DNA of 64,000 bases from UBA2862 sp045658005 (GTDB taxonomy: Bacteria > Bacillota > Clostridia > Christensenellales > Aristaeellaceae): assembly GCA_045658005.1 (NCBI GenBank), contig JAZOUD010000091.1:1-64000 (forward strand), in the 5' to 3' direction. A program made the translations under genes and the position numbers. The notes below the pieces were generated by a model. The model saw only the letters and a program-made list of their open reading frames with translations, was not told the DNA's origin and searched no databases. Every line of letters begins with the position of its first letter. The first letter of the stretch is position 1. Positions 1-7,405 of this stretch are shown one piece after another.

Positions 1-1
1 C

Positions 2-91
2 GAAACGATACAACCAGGACAAAGGGAACGTTACCGCGATATAGTGAGACGCGGAATCCCTGAAAACTCCGTAGCGGCGACGCGAAGCTAG
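2..91 (+). other. Possible 3' end of a gene cut by the window edge
   Basis: A frame with no stop runs from the window edge to a TAG at 89-91 and would encode about 29 residues rich in Arg, ending in AATRS. It could be the C-terminus of a gene lying to the left, but chance is almost as likely at this length. I see no recognisable family signature. The bases after it up to tyrA hold no convincing gene. Confidence 0.2.
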
Positions 92-183
92 TCCTTTAGG
101 GCAATACTGGCACCACAATGACATTCATTCAAAAAGGGCGCCGCCGGTACAACATGTACGATTTCATAATCCACGCGGCAGCC

Positions 184-222
184 GCCATTCCTGTTCCCTG
201 TTCCCTGTTCCCTGTTCCCTTT
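184..222. repeat. CCTGTTC tandem repeat, composite intergenic repeat
   Basis: Four to five near-perfect copies of the heptamer CCTGTTC lie next to a GC-rich GGCAGCCGCC stretch. Read on the minus strand it gives GGGAACAGGAATGGC followed by CTGCCGC. The same composite occurs on the plus strand at about 42178-42215, so this is a dispersed intergenic element and not random simple sequence. Confidence 0.6.
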
Positions 223-251
223 GATCTACCCTTGGCGATTCCGCTAACATC

Positions 252-268
252 TCGACAAATCAGTATTT
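252..268. repeat. Half copy of dispersed AAATACTGATTTRTCG palindrome
   Basis: CGACAAATCAGTATTT lies two bases downstream of the tyrA stop codon. It is one arm of the palindrome found complete at 4885-4921, 11211-11251, 11963-12007 and 51127-51171. The second arm is missing here. Confidence 0.7.
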
Positions 269-269
269 C

Positions 270-1100
270 TCAGTCCAACGCCTCTTTTGCGATCCGTCCC
301 TCCCGTAGCACGGGCAGCACCTTTACCGGGTCGCCGGAGGCGAGGGCGTCGCGGTACTGGTTCAGGCGGTATATCAGGTCGTCCACGGCGGGCAGCAGCA
401 GGTCGTTGTTCTCCAGGAACAGCTCGGTCCACATGACCTCGTTCATCCGGGCCACCCGGGTCATGTCCAGGAAGCTGCCGGCGGAAAAGCCCTTGTGGCT
501 GGGGGCCAGCGGGTTCTTGATGTATGCGCCGGAGACCACGTGGGCCAGCTGGCTGGTGTAGGCGATCATCTGGTCATGGGCCTCGGGGGTGCAGAAGCGC
601 ACCATCTTGAAGCCGGCCTCCAGGAAGAAGGCCTTGGCGGCCTCCCGCTGCCCGATGCCCACTTCGGGGGCTGGGCAGAGGATCATCGAGGCGTTCTCGA
701 ACAGGTTGGCCCTGGCGCTGGCGAAGCCGGAGAACTCCCGGCCCGCCATCGGGTGGCCGCCGATGTAGGTCCAGCTGTACTTTGCCGCCACCGGCTCCAC
801 CTGGCTGCACACGCACCGCTTGACGCCCGCGCAGTCGATCACCAGCGCCTTCGGCCCGAAGGCATCGGCGTGGCTGACGATCCAGTCGGCGCACAGCTGG
901 GGGAACAGGGCGACCAGCACGATGTCCATGCCCGGCAGCATATCCTCGGTCAGGTCGTCGTGGATGGCCTCCACCGCCTTGGCCCGCAGCATCACCTGGG
1001 GGTCGATGTCGTAGCCGAACACGGTGTGCTCGGTGTGCTTGCGGATGCTCATGGCCAGCGAGCCGCCGATCAGGCCCAGGCCGACAATGCCGATTTTCAT
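270..1100 (-). CDS. tyrA: Prephenate dehydrogenase
   Basis: This 276-residue enzyme oxidatively decarboxylates prephenate to 4-hydroxyphenylpyruvate, the committed step to tyrosine, using NAD(P)+. The N-terminus carries a Rossmann dinucleotide motif (GLGLIGGSLA, residues 7-16). Conserved family blocks follow (IGGHPMAGREFSG at about 113-125, and a helical C-terminal dimerisation domain). There is no ACT domain, so feedback control is probably not built into this polypeptide. It lies 15 nt downstream of aroF on the same strand and is almost certainly co-transcribed with it under the Phe/Tyr leader-peptide attenuator. The Met start begins MKIGIVGLG, the natural start of the fold. Confidence 0.95.
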   Translation of the reverse strand: MKIGIVGLGLIGGSLAMSIRKHTEHTVFGYDIDPQVMLRAKAVEAIHDDLTEDMLPGMDIVLVALFPQLCADWIVSHADAFGPKALVIDCAGVKRCVCSQVEPVAAKYSWTYIGGHPMAGREFSGFASARANLFENASMILCPAPEVGIGQREAAKAFFLEAGFKMVRFCTPEAHDQMIAYTSQLAHVVSGAYIKNPLAPSHKGFSAGSFLDMTRVARMNEVMWTELFLENNDLLLPAVDDLIYRLNQYRDALASGDPVKVLPVLREGRIAKEALD

Positions 1101-1115
1101 GGCTTCAGCGCCTCC

Positions 1116-2120
1116 TCATCGCACGGCGAAGGGCAGCACGTTGCGGATGCCCTTGGCCAGCTCGTCGAACTGCTCCGGGGTCAGGGATTGCTTGCCGTCG
1201 CACAGGGCGTGGGGCGGGTCGTTGTGCACCTCGATGATCAGGCCGTCCGCTCCGGCCACGGTGGCCGCCATCGCCATCGACTTGACCAGGTAGGCGTGGC
1301 CGGTGCCGTGGCTCGGGTCCACCACCACCGGCAGGTGGGTCAGCCGCCTGAGTACCGGCACGGCGGACAGGTCCAGCGTGTTGCGGGTGTAGGTCTCGAA
1401 GGTGCGGATGCCCCGCTCGCAGAGTATGACGTTGTTGTTGCCGCCGGCCATGATGTACTCGGCGCTCATCAGCAGCTCCTCCAGCGTGTTGGCCAGGCCC
1501 CGCTTCAAGAGGATCGTCTTGCGGGTCTGGCCCAGTTCCTTCAGAAGCTCGAAGTTCTGCATGTTCCGGGCCCCGACCTGGATCACGTCCACGTCCTCGA
1601 ACAGCGGCAGGTGGTTCGCCTCCATGATCTCGGTGACGATGGGCAGCCCGGTGGCCTTCTTGGCCTCGCTGAGCAGCTCCAGGCCCTTTTCGTGCAGGCC
1701 CTGGAAGGCGTAGGGCGAGGTGCGGGGCTTGAATGCGCCGCCCCGAAGCATCCCCGCGCCGCTGGCCTTCACCGCCTGGGCCACTTCGATGATCTGCTCA
1801 CGGGTCTCCACGCTGCAGGGCCCCGCGATGATCTGGAAGTTCCCTCCGCCGATCTTGACGCCTCCGCAGTCGATCACGGAATCGTCCTCGTGGAACTTGC
1901 GGTTGGCGCTCTTGAAGGGTTCCTGGATGCGCTTGACGGTCTCCACGATGTCCAGCGAGGCGATCAGGTCCATGTCCACGCGGCTGGTGTCGCCGATCAG
2001 GCCGATGATGGTGTGGTTCTGGCCCTTGGAGATGTGTAGCCCGAAGCCGTTGCTCTCCAGCCAGTTGGTCAGGTTCTTCACCTGCTTTTCGTTGACCTTG
2101 TCCTTGAGCAGTATGATCAT
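1116..2120 (-). CDS. aroF: 3-deoxy-7-phosphoheptulonate synthase (DAHP synthase, type I-beta)
   Basis: The product has 334 residues and condenses phosphoenolpyruvate with erythrose 4-phosphate, the first shikimate-pathway step. Residues 1-80 form the ferredoxin-like regulatory domain that precedes the barrel in the Thermotoga-type enzyme. The (beta/alpha)8 barrel follows, with AGPCSVE (about 99-105), GGAFKPRTSPYAFQG, KRG and DPSHGTGH (metal- and PEP-binding blocks) all present. A GGAG ribosome site lies just upstream of the ATG. It is the first gene after the Tyr/Phe-codon leader peptide and terminator at 2155-2293 and is followed after 15 nt by tyrA. The extra N-terminal domain suggests allosteric inhibition by Tyr or Phe as well, which is inference from the family. 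Confidence 0.96.
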   Translation of the reverse strand: MIILLKDKVNEKQVKNLTNWLESNGFGLHISKGQNHTIIGLIGDTSRVDMDLIASLDIVETVKRIQEPFKSANRKFHEDDSVIDCGGVKIGGGNFQIIAGPCSVETREQIIEVAQAVKASGAGMLRGGAFKPRTSPYAFQGLHEKGLELLSEAKKATGLPIVTEIMEANHLPLFEDVDVIQVGARNMQNFELLKELGQTRKTILLKRGLANTLEELLMSAEYIMAGGNNNVILCERGIRTFETYTRNTLDLSAVPVLRRLTHLPVVVDPSHGTGHAYLVKSMAMAATVAGADGLIIEVHNDPPHALCDGKQSLTPEQFDELAKGIRNVLPFAVR

Positions 2121-2154
2121 GGATGGTTGCTCCTTTCGGTTTCGTGATGCCGGG

Positions 2155-2197
2155 CGAAAAAGAAACGGCCCCGCAGTGAGTTTTACTGCAGGGCCGT
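2155..2197 (-). terminator. Attenuator terminator in the aroF leader
   Basis: On the minus strand a 13-bp stem (arms at 2185-2197 and 2165-2177, one G-U pair) with a 7-nt loop is followed by TTCTTTTT, a textbook intrinsic terminator. It sits between the Phe/Tyr-rich leader peptide and aroF, where it can only act as an attenuator. AGTAAAA at the end of its 5' arm is complementary to TTTTACT, which occurs twice in the leader-peptide coding sequence, so alternative pairing is possible. Confidence 0.9.
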
Positions 2198-2236
2198 CTT
2201 CGGGATATCCCTTGAATCCGCGTACAGCAAAGCTCT

Positions 2237-2293
2237 TTATCTGCGCGTGCCGATAAAGTAAAAGTAGTAAAAGCTGTAAACGCTGCGATTCAC
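2237..2293 (-). CDS. Phe/Tyr-rich leader peptide of the aroF-tyrA operon
   Basis: This is an 18-codon reading frame starting with GTG and ending in TAA. It reads MNRSVYSFYYFYFIGTRR when the start is decoded as Met. GGGAGG precedes the start by 8 nt. Seven of the nine codons from 6 to 14 are Tyr (four) or Phe (three). It lies between a perfect promoter and an intrinsic terminator, directly before the first gene of aromatic amino-acid synthesis. This is the layout of ribosome-mediated attenuation, in which ribosomes starved for Tyr-tRNA or Phe-tRNA stall here and the terminator fails to form. The mechanism is inferred from layout. The peptide itself is unlikely to have another role. Confidence 0.88.
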   Translation of the reverse strand: MNRSVYSFYYFYFIGTRR

Positions 2294-2334
2294 GATCCGG
2301 TCCTCCCGTTCACGTTAATGCTTTAGTTGGGTAA

Positions 2335-2363
2335 ATTATAAGCGAGGGACAGAGGTTTGTCAA
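2335..2363 (-). promoter_or_regulatory. Sigma-A promoter of leader peptide-aroF-tyrA
   Basis: On the minus strand a consensus TTGACA (2358-2363) and a consensus TATAAT (2335-2340) are separated by exactly 17 bp. Transcription would start near 2328, giving about 35 nt of leader before the GTG of the leader peptide. A full-consensus promoter fits an operon controlled after initiation by attenuation. Confidence 0.93.
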
Positions 2364-2378
2364 TGCGTGCGCGAAGTT

Positions 2379-4847
2379 TTAACTCAACTTCTCCCCAATC
2401 CGCTCCGCCACGATCTGCGCAGCCCTGCCGGTCTCGTTCGCGCCGAAGAAATCCAGCACGGCGCGGCAGTTGCCGGGGCCGTCGATGGGCTTTGACAGTA
2501 TGTCCAGCAGATCCCCTTCGCTGTGGGCGACGATCAGCGGGGACTGGTCGGGGTCGAAGTACAGGCCCCGCTCGGCTTTGTAGTCGCCGGCGTCGGGCTG
2601 GAAGTAGACCACCGGGCGATTCAGCAGCATGAAGTCGCCGCCGATGGAGGAATAGTCGGTGATCATCAGGTCCGTGATCAGCAGCAGCTCCGTGGCCTCG
2701 GGCCAGGCGCTCACGTCCATCCGGGCGTCGGAGTGGATGCCCTTCGAATCGATGTGACCCCTTGTGATGCACAGCCAGCGCTCGCCGGTGGCGGCCTCCA
2801 GGGTCTCGCGGGCCTTCTCGAGGCTAAACGATGCCTCCTGCACCGAGCCGCTGGTGCCCGTCCGGTAGGTGGGCGCGTACATCAGCACCCGCACGCCCTC
2901 GGCGATGCCCAGGGCGCTGCGCACCCGCTGCGCCACCTCCGGCGGGTTCTTCAGCAGCAGGTCGTTGCGGGGATAGCCCACCTCCAGGATCTCGCCCTTC
3001 ACGGCGAAGCCGCTGCGGTAGACGTCGCTGCCGAAGCGGGAGCCGGACACGGCCAGGTCGATGCGCTTGCTCTCGTACAGGAAGTAGCGGTTGTTCGGCT
3101 CCAGGTCCAGGCGCACCCTTTTGAAGCCCCGGTCGCCGTGCCAGGTCTGGATGTAGTACTGGTCGTCGAACTTCTTCATCCAGCGCTTCATGCCCGCGTT
3201 GGTGACGATGACCCTCGAGGTGGCCATTTCCCGCATCATGGCAAGGCCGCCGCGGGGCACCCGGGTGATGTAATCCGGGATGTCCGGGGATTCCATGCCC
3301 TTGCCGCTCAGCCGGAACAGCAGCTTCGCCCCGGGGGCGACGGCGTGCAGCGCCTCGGCCACGGCCCGGGGATTGTCGTTGTACAGCAGGCCGTCGTAGC
3401 TGGAGAAGAAGACCTTGTTCGCGTCCACCCCGTAGCGCCGGTGGCAAAGCCGCATCCAGCCGCTGTACAGGGGATCCTGGGCGTGCTTGACGGTGTTCAG
3501 CGCGAGATACAGCGCCCGGTTGTGCTTGATCCGCGCCTTCAGGGACAGCTTCGACGTCTCCGGCTCGTCGCTGCCGGGGAGGGGGGCCTCCGGCGACACG
3601 GTGATTTTGTACATGGCCCGCCGTCCCTCGTGGGTGGAGTCGATGCAGATTCCGTCGCCGGCGCGGTTCCAGCGGGGGTGCAGGTCGCAGCGGCAGTCGC
3701 CCACGTACTTCAGCGGCGAATGGACCCGGGCCACCCGCTGGGCCAGGTTGGCCGCCTCTGAGCACACGAACACGCCGGACAGCCGCGCCCGGTTGGGGTA
3801 GCTGTCGGTGACCACGCGGCCGTCGGGGCCATAGCTGCAATGGCCGTCCGTGCGCAGCCGGGGCCACAGCAGCTGATACTCGGGGCTCTGGTCCCTCATC
3901 AGGTAGTAATGGTCGCCGGTGGCCCGCTTGCGCAGGAAGGACAGTATGTGTTCGTCGTCCTTCCAGAAGCTGTGGGAGGCGAAGTCGTCGTCGCTGAGGT
4001 TGAACATGCCGGTGCCGTCGCTGTTCACGGTGACCAGCCGGGTGTGCTTGTGGCCCTTCTGGAACCAGCGGTGCAGCACCATGAAGCGGTGGCCGTCGGG
4101 GCAGAGCATCAGGTGGTTCACCTTGTGCTCCGCGCCCTCCATGCGTTCGTCGGGCTCGAAGGCGGCGAAGTCGGTGTACTTCAAAAGGGGCGTCACCCGG
4201 CCGTCTGAAAGCTCCATCCGCCAGATGCAGGGCGCGTCGGGGCAGGGCTGGCCCGCGGTGGCGTCCGGCAGGTTGGAATAGCCGTAGCCGGGGCGCAGCC
4301 GGTGCAGCCGGGAGAAGTCCAGCGACAGCGCAAACGACCCGTCCTTCGCCACGTCGTAAACCGGCAGGGGGAGGGTCCTGGCCTCCTGCATGGCCTCGGT
4401 GTCGTAGATCACCGAGCAATAGCGGCCCTCCCGGAAGTCGTTGAAGAGGACATAGCGCCTGAAATCCGGCCCCAGCCACTGGGCCATGCAGCCCTGCTGC
4501 ACGTTCCAGGCGTGGACCGTGGCGATCACCTTCGGCGCGCCGCCCGCCGCCGGGTCGAGCAGCACCAGCTCCCCCGGCTCCTTCGGCGCGGGGGATTTCG
4601 TGGTCTGCCGCACCCGCAGCGCCAGCAGCCGGTTGTCGCCAGCATCCCAGGGGCACTTGTCGTAGTAGCCGAAGAAGTATTCCAGCCCGTCGTCCGGGGT
4701 CAGGCGGGCGAGCGCACCCTCCGATTTGATCCTGTTCCCGGACAGCGCATAGCCCACGTACTGGTAGGTCCGCTTCCCGATGCGCTTGACGAAGGGAAAG
4801 GGCTCCAACAGATGCTTCACCCGGGCTTCGATGTCGTGTAAACTCAT
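2379..4847 (-). CDS. Beta-propeller / CDP-glycerol glycerophosphotransferase fusion protein
   Basis: The product has 822 residues in two halves. Residues 1 to about 430 look like a TolB/oligogalacturonate-lyase-type beta-propeller, with blades ending in motifs such as DGHRFMVLHRW, DEHILSFL and DLHPRWNRAGDGICIDSTHEGRR. The C-terminal half (about 450-822) is a Glyphos_transf (TagB/TagF) domain with YIQTWHGDRGFK, MYAPTYR and ITDYSSIGGDF, the expected acceptor and CDP-binding blocks. Such enzymes transfer glycerol- or ribitol-phosphate from a CDP donor to a membrane-linked glycan. I chose the ATG at 4847 because AGAGG lies 6 nt upstream; an earlier in-frame ATG lacks a good site. It follows the pyruvyltransferase gene and is probably co-transcribed with it. 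The propeller fusion is unusual; TagF proteins normally carry helical or GT2 domains. Confidence 0.85.
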   Translation of the reverse strand: MSLHDIEARVKHLLEPFPFVKRIGKRTYQYVGYALSGNRIKSEGALARLTPDDGLEYFFGYYDKCPWDAGDNRLLALRVRQTTKSPAPKEPGELVLLDPAAGGAPKVIATVHAWNVQQGCMAQWLGPDFRRYVLFNDFREGRYCSVIYDTEAMQEARTLPLPVYDVAKDGSFALSLDFSRLHRLRPGYGYSNLPDATAGQPCPDAPCIWRMELSDGRVTPLLKYTDFAAFEPDERMEGAEHKVNHLMLCPDGHRFMVLHRWFQKGHKHTRLVTVNSDGTGMFNLSDDDFASHSFWKDDEHILSFLRKRATGDHYYLMRDQSPEYQLLWPRLRTDGHCSYGPDGRVVTDSYPNRARLSGVFVCSEAANLAQRVARVHSPLKYVGDCRCDLHPRWNRAGDGICIDSTHEGRRAMYKITVSPEAPLPGSDEPETSKLSLKARIKHNRALYLALNTVKHAQDPLYSGWMRLCHRRYGVDANKVFFSSYDGLLYNDNPRAVAEALHAVAPGAKLLFRLSGKGMESPDIPDYITRVPRGGLAMMREMATSRVIVTNAGMKRWMKKFDDQYYIQTWHGDRGFKRVRLDLEPNNRYFLYESKRIDLAVSGSRFGSDVYRSGFAVKGEILEVGYPRNDLLLKNPPEVAQRVRSALGIAEGVRVLMYAPTYRTGTSGSVQEASFSLEKARETLEAATGERWLCITRGHIDSKGIHSDARMDVSAWPEATELLLITDLMITDYSSIGGDFMLLNRPVVYFQPDAGDYKAERGLYFDPDQSPLIVAHSEGDLLDILSKPIDGPGNCRAVLDFFGANETGRAAQIVAERIGEKLS

Positions 4848-4884
4848 AAGCAGCCTCTTTTTCTTCTGCGGTATGGTGGGTTGT

Positions 4885-4921
4885 AAATACTGATTTGTCG
4901 CGCTGCGACAAATCAATATTT
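4885..4921. repeat. Dispersed palindrome, full copy
   Basis: Inverted arms of 17 nt (4885-4901 and 4905-4921) of the AAATACTGATTTGTCG family, with one mismatch and a 3-nt loop. It lies between two minus-strand genes and overlaps the TAA stop codon (4920-4922) of the pyruvyltransferase. It lacks a T-run, so it is not a standard terminator. Confidence 0.85.
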
Positions 4922-6038
4922 ATCCTCCGATCTCCCTCAGCGCCCCATCCAGCCACGCCAGCGATTCATTCCTATATCCCTCGCGTATCGCGTCCACCCT
5001 TGCCCAGTCGATGGGGGCGGCGGACAGGGGGTCGTCCCTTCGGATGTACCGGTCCGATAGCCCGAACTTTTCGCACAGGTCCCGGTACTTGCGCCCCCCG
5101 TTGCTGTGCTCCATGGCGTAGAACTCCCGGTGGTACAGCAGCGACAGGCAGGTGCCGTGCAGCGAATTGGAGAACACGGCCTCGGCGCCTCGGATCAGGG
5201 CCATGAACTGCTCGATGCCCGCGGCGGTGTAGGTCCTGTGCTTCAGCTTGTGGTGGGTGAATATGGATACCTCCACCACCTTCAGCCCGTGGGCCTTCGC
5301 GTAAGCGTCCACGCGCTGCAGCATCCAGGCCGCGGGGTTGACGGTATAGTAGGCCAGCAGGTACCGCCCCCGCACCGGCCTGGGGGCGGTGATGGCATCG
5401 AAGTCGGCGGGATCGGCCAGCAGCACCGGGTCCACCACGTCCATGACCGGCTTGTCCGTCAGCGCGCGCACGATTTGAGAGGCATAGCGCTCCCGCATCG
5501 ATATGTACTCCGGCAGCTTCAGCAGCTCCCGTAATTCCTCCCGCTGCGCGTCGGTCAGCTGCGCCTCGCCCATGCTGGCGGAGTAGGCGATCTTCGGAAT
5601 GGGCCGCATGCCCGCGGGCGCGCCGAAGAACACCGGGTCGAAGTGGCCGTTGAAGTAGCCCGGAGACCAGATGACGTCGCTCTCAAACACCAGGACGTCG
5701 TAGGGGAGCCGGCGCGCCTCCAGCTGCTGGCGGGTGTAGCTCTCCTTCGACACGCCCATGCTACGGCTGAAGAAATCCTGGAAGCGCCTGTAGCGGCGCA
5801 CGAAGCCCGGCGTGATCAGCAGCGCGCCCAGCAGCTTCACGGGATTGCCCCGCTTCTTGCGTATGAAATAGGTCCAGGGATTGCCTTCCTCCCTGCCGTC
5901 GGGCAGGTAGTCGACGACCTCGCATCCCTCCACGTCCCCCCGGCGAAGCATGAGCTGCTGGAAGAACCAGGTGTGCAGCACCGCGCCGTAATTCAGCCGC
6001 CGGGTATGCAGGTTGATGCTGATGATTCCCACTTTCAA
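4920..6038 (-). CDS. Polysaccharide pyruvyl transferase family protein
   Basis: The product has 372 residues. The family (PF04230) adds ketal pyruvate from PEP to sugars of surface polysaccharides, or acts as a related glycan-modifying transferase. The N-terminus (KVGIISINLHTRRLNYGAVLHTWFFQQ) has the typical N-Y-G-A-V-L/Q pattern. The C-terminal block TYTAAGIEQFMALIRGAEAVFSNSLHGTCLSLLY carries the S-x-H-G signature of the substrate pocket. It is first in a minus-strand unit with the propeller-glycerophosphotransferase fusion and is transcribed from a consensus promoter divergent from the plus-strand surface-polymer genes. The exact substrate cannot be read from sequence. Confidence 0.85.
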   Translation of the reverse strand: MKVGIISINLHTRRLNYGAVLHTWFFQQLMLRRGDVEGCEVVDYLPDGREEGNPWTYFIRKKRGNPVKLLGALLITPGFVRRYRRFQDFFSRSMGVSKESYTRQQLEARRLPYDVLVFESDVIWSPGYFNGHFDPVFFGAPAGMRPIPKIAYSASMGEAQLTDAQREELRELLKLPEYISMRERYASQIVRALTDKPVMDVVDPVLLADPADFDAITAPRPVRGRYLLAYYTVNPAAWMLQRVDAYAKAHGLKVVEVSIFTHHKLKHRTYTAAGIEQFMALIRGAEAVFSNSLHGTCLSLLYHREFYAMEHSNGGRKYRDLCEKFGLSDRYIRRDDPLSAAPIDWARVDAIREGYRNESLAWLDGALREIGG

Positions 6039-6071
6039 GGCGATCTTCCTTTCAGTCGATCATATGAACAG

Positions 6072-6100
6072 ATTATAGCCGGAATCCGCAAAACAGTCAA
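6072..6100 (-). promoter_or_regulatory. Promoter of the pyruvyltransferase/fusion unit
   Basis: On the minus strand TTGACT (6095-6100) and TATAAT (6072-6077) are separated by 17 bp. It diverges from the plus-strand promoter at 6131-6159 across about 30 bp, so one regulator could control both arms of the surface-polymer cluster. Confidence 0.85.
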
Positions 6101-6130
6101 GCCTGTGGCATGCCGTTGTCGAAACGCCCC

Positions 6131-6159
6131 TTGCAAATCCCGTGGGGATGCCTTATAAT
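6131..6159 (+). promoter_or_regulatory. Promoter of the plus-strand surface-polymer operon
   Basis: TTGCAA (6131-6136), a 17-bp spacer and consensus TATAAT (6154-6159) lie 32 bp upstream of the first glycerophosphotransferase start codon. Genes from 6191 to 11221 overlap or are closely spaced and have no terminator between them, so this promoter probably serves them all. Confidence 0.85.
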
Positions 6160-6190
6160 GTAAGGCAGTATTGTGGAATGAGGGCGGACC

Positions 6191-7405
6191 ATGTCGATTT
6201 TGAGGACGATCAAGCACGGCGTATTGGACCACAAGTGGCTGTTTGCCGTTGCGCATCCGGTGTACAAGGCGTACTGCGTGGCGTATATGCGCCTTGCGCA
6301 GAAGATTAAGGGCATCAACCCCAAAAAGGTGGTCTTCAGCAGCTTCGAGGGGCACCAGTATTCCGACAATCCCCGGTATATCTCCGAAAAGCTGCACGCG
6401 CTGTGCCCGGACTGCGAGATCGTCTGGCTGTTTCACAAGAATTGCATCGACAGTGTGCAGGTGCCGGACTACGTCAAAAAGCGGCTGCGCAGCGGGCGGA
6501 CGGGGCTGTACGAGCAGGCCACGGCCCGCTTCTGGGTGGACAACTTCCGCCACAAGGAGGCGGTCTGGCTGGACGATCGGAACCAGTTCTACATACAGAC
6601 CTGGCACGGCGACCGGGGCTTCAAGAAGGTCGGCGACGACAACGAGAAGATGCCCCATGCCATCAGGCGCATCGAGCGTCGCTGCGCGATGATGATTGCC
6701 GGCTCTGAATTCGGCAGGAACACCTACCGCACCGCCTTCGACTTCCAGGGCGATGTGCTGATGGACGGCTGCCCCAAGAACGACATACTGATGCGAAACG
6801 ACCCCGGAGAGGCGGCCCGGATCCGCGAGCGCCTGGGCGTCGGGCCGCAGACAAAGCTGCTGATGTACGCGCCCACCTACCGGGACAACCGGGCCCGCCT
6901 CTCCCAGGACGCGGTGCTGGACCTCAGCCGCACACTGGACCACCTGGAGGCCTCCACCGGCGCGCGCTGGCGCTGCCTGTACCGGGCCCACTACCTGAAC
7001 ACGGGCCTGAACGTGCGGCAGGACGACAGGCTGATGGACGTCACCGCCTGGCCGGAGATGTCCGAGCTGCTGCTGGTGACGGATATGCTGGTCACCGACT
7101 ATTCCTCCTGCGGCGGCGACTTCGCGCTGCTGCGCCGGCCGGTGTTCCTGTACCACGCGGACGTGGAGGATTATTTGCGACAGAGCCGCAGCTTCTATTT
7201 CGACGTCGAAAAATCGCCGTTCCTCGTGGCCCACAGCCAGGCGGAGCTGGAGCGGCTGATCGACGAGACCGGCCCGGAGCAGGCGCGGGAAAACTGCGAG
7301 GCGCTGGACTGCTTCTTCGGCACCACCGAGACCGGGCATGCCTCGGAGGCGGTCTGCCGGTACATCATGGCGCGCATGGATGCCGCAGGGGTGAACGACA
7401 GATGA
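6191..7405 (+). CDS. CDP-glycerol glycerophosphotransferase family protein
   Basis: A 404-residue stand-alone Glyphos_transf protein. Signature blocks are FSSFEGHQYSDNPRYISE (about 54-71), YIQTWHGDRGFKK (about 137-149), LMYAPTYRDN and LLVTDMLVTDYSSCGGDF near the C-terminus. It should transfer a polyol-phosphate from a CDP donor at the inner face of the membrane during synthesis of a teichoic-acid-like polymer. It shares the unusual WHGDRGFKK acceptor motif with the two paralogs in this cluster, whereas classic TagF/TagB have WHGTPLK. Its TGA overlaps the ATG of the LicD gene by 4 nt (ATGA), which implies translational coupling. Whether it primes or polymerises is not decidable here. Confidence 0.88.
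   Translation: MSILRTIKHGVLDHKWLFAVAHPVYKAYCVAYMRLAQKIKGINPKKVVFSSFEGHQYSDNPRYISEKLHALCPDCEIVWLFHKNCIDSVQVPDYVKKRLRSGRTGLYEQATARFWVDNFRHKEAVWLDDRNQFYIQTWHGDRGFKKVGDDNEKMPHAIRRIERRCAMMIAGSEFGRNTYRTAFDFQGDVLMDGCPKNDILMRNDPGEAARIRERLGVGPQTKLLMYAPTYRDNRARLSQDAVLDLSRTLDHLEASTGARWRCLYRAHYLNTGLNVRQDDRLMDVTAWPEMSELLLVTDMLVTDYSSCGGDFALLRRPVFLYHADVEDYLRQSRSFYFDVEKSPFLVAHSQAELERLIDETGPEQARENCEALDCFFGTTETGHASEAVCRYIMARMDAAGVNDR

Noticed and set aside
184..222. CRISPR array suggested by short tandem repeats
   Set aside because: The repeat unit is 7 bases without spacers, and there are no cas genes in the window.
495..2039. Long plus-strand open frame of 514 codons antisense to tyrA and aroF
   Set aside because: It is an antisense shadow of two well-supported genes, has His/Gly/Val-rich low-complexity composition typical of GC-rich reverse frames, and no ribosome site or family similarity.
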